Assembly (NCBI GenBank): GCA_022340705.1
Contig: JAJDNJ010000006.1
Span: 1-40,168 of the forward strand
Direction of reading: 5' to 3'
DNA length: 40,168 nucleotides
DNA from: Betaproteobacteria bacterium
GTDB taxonomy: Bacteria > Pseudomonadota > Gammaproteobacteria > Burkholderiales > SG8-39
Positions 39,388-40,168 of this stretch are shown piece by piece (the first letter of the stretch is position 1; the number at the start of each line of letters is the position of its first letter). The notes below the pieces were generated by a model. The model did no database searches. It saw only the letters and a list, made by a program, of their open reading frames with translations, and was not told the origin of the DNA. A program made the translations under genes and the position numbers.

Positions 39388-40167
39388 TCAGGCGGCGTTC
39401 GACAAGGCGCCTTTCAGCCAGGCGATTTCGAACTCGACAATCTCTTCCCAACCTGGCTCCGCGATCACCCAGTGCGCATGATTCGCGAATTCTTTGTAAG
39501 TCGACACCGCCTGGTAGCGCCGGGCGACCTTGCGAACGACCGACGCCGGCGTGATGCGGTCCTCGGCCCCGGCGACGACGAGAACGGGACAGCTCACCCG
39601 CGATCGATCGACCCTGGATGCGTGCCGGGAGTCCAAGAGCCAGTAGCCGATCTCGAAGGCCACGCGTCCCGATTCGTGCACGAATCTCTCGTAGGTTTCC
39701 TTTTGCGCGTGGGTCGGCAGCAAATGCAGCATCGAGTAGACCGCCTCGCGGTAGGTCTGCCGCATCGGCTTTCGCCAAAAGCCCCAGGTGGTCATAACGC
39801 TCCAGAAGCTCTTGATCACCGACGGCGTGAGCGCGACGATGCCGGACGGCGACGCGGGCGTCTGCAGAATGAGGGCTTTCGCCAGCCCCCGACTCGCCAG
39901 CATCTGCGCGAGCAGTCCGCCCATCGAGTGCCCGCACAAGACGGGTTTGACGCCGAGGCTCGCAATCTCTCGCTCGAGGTCCTCGGCATAGTCGAGCAGG
40001 CTGGTGGTTCCGAGGCGCGGGTCCGGGGCCTGCCGCGCATCCCGGTCGTGATGGCGCAGCGTCGTGGTCACGCAGCGATATCCTGCCTGCTCGAAATGCC
40101 GCTTGAAGTTGTCCCAATACCAGGGACCGCCCCACATGCCGTGGATCATGTAAATGGTCTCGGCCAT
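39388..40167 (-). CDS. Alpha/beta hydrolase
   Basis: 259-residue alpha/beta hydrolase with an apparently complete triad: Ser81 in the elbow GHSMGG, Asp203 in VVAGAEDRITP, and His232 in ANHAHW. The oxyanion-region HGMWGGPWYW is near the N-terminus. A cap region lies between about residues 110 and 185. It is convergent with the DUF938 gene, 10 bases apart, so unlikely to be part of that operon. Substrate is unknown; lipase, esterase or thioesterase activity is possible. Its ATG is one base from the window end, so its promoter is not visible. Confidence 0.92.
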   Translation of the reverse strand: MAETIYMIHGMWGGPWYWDNFKRHFEQAGYRCVTTTLRHHDRDARQAPDPRLGTTSLLDYAEDLEREIASLGVKPVLCGHSMGGLLAQMLASRGLAKALILQTPASPSGIVALTPSVIKSFWSVMTTWGFWRKPMRQTYREAVYSMLHLLPTHAQKETYERFVHESGRVAFEIGYWLLDSRHASRVDRSRVSCPVLVVAGAEDRITPASVVRKVARRYQAVSTYKEFANHAHWVIAEPGWEEIVEFEIAWLKGALSNAA

Positions 40168-40168
40168 G

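Overview
The window is a GC-rich, very densely packed chromosomal segment of a betaproteobacterium. This is inferred from gene order (dcw cluster through ftsZ-lpxC, then dciA / M23 peptidase / secA / argJ / Nudix-ThiE / yacG / zapD / coaE / pilD-pilC, then the ffh and rpsP-rimM-trmD-rplS blocks) and from protein signatures such as FtsQ beginning MWNNPRLLN. Genus cannot be told from sequence alone. There are 39 protein genes, no RNA gene, no IS element, no CRISPR array and no gene-free stretch over about 160 bases.

Region 1 (1-13625, + strand): the dcw cluster, entered inside murF: mraY, murD, ftsW, murG, murC, murB, ddl, ftsQ, ftsA, ftsZ, lpxC. Most junctions are ATGA/TGATG overlaps. The exceptions are a 15-codon reading frame between murG and murC, a spacer with a strong hairpin between ftsA and ftsZ, and a spacer with three hairpins plus a promoter before lpxC. 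Region 2 (13644-21337): a small membrane protein, a divergent dciA-like gene, an M23 peptidase, secA, argJ, a DUF815 ATPase and a Nudix-ThiE fusion. Region 3 (21334-27449, - strand): yacG, zapD, coaE, pilD, pilC, a CorB/CNNM transporter and a YpjD-type cytochrome c assembly protein. pilB is absent from its usual place. Region 4 (27508-30893, +): ffh, then rpsP-rimM-trmD-rplS ending in a textbook intrinsic terminator. Region 5 (30970-35024, +): ribBX, ribH, nusB, thiL, pgpA, pncC, i.e. riboflavin and thiamine cofactor genes with phospholipid and NMN salvage functions. Region 6 (35077-39377, +): a tightly coupled operon encoding a MEMO1-AMMECR1 fusion, its radical SAM partner, an MFS transporter and a DUF938 methyltransferase. 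A convergent alpha/beta hydrolase closes the window.

The best candidate for a little-understood system is region 6. The three-domain AmmeMemoRadiSam set is widely conserved but has no established reaction, and here it is physically coupled to an exporter-like protein and a methyltransferase. Other points worth a second look are two genes (ribBX and ypjD) whose -10 boxes sit exactly where the transcript would begin at the A of the start codon, a RibBX protein that has lost the GTP cyclohydrolase II zinc site, a ThiE domain with a degenerate active site, and the overlapping antisense arrangement around dciA.
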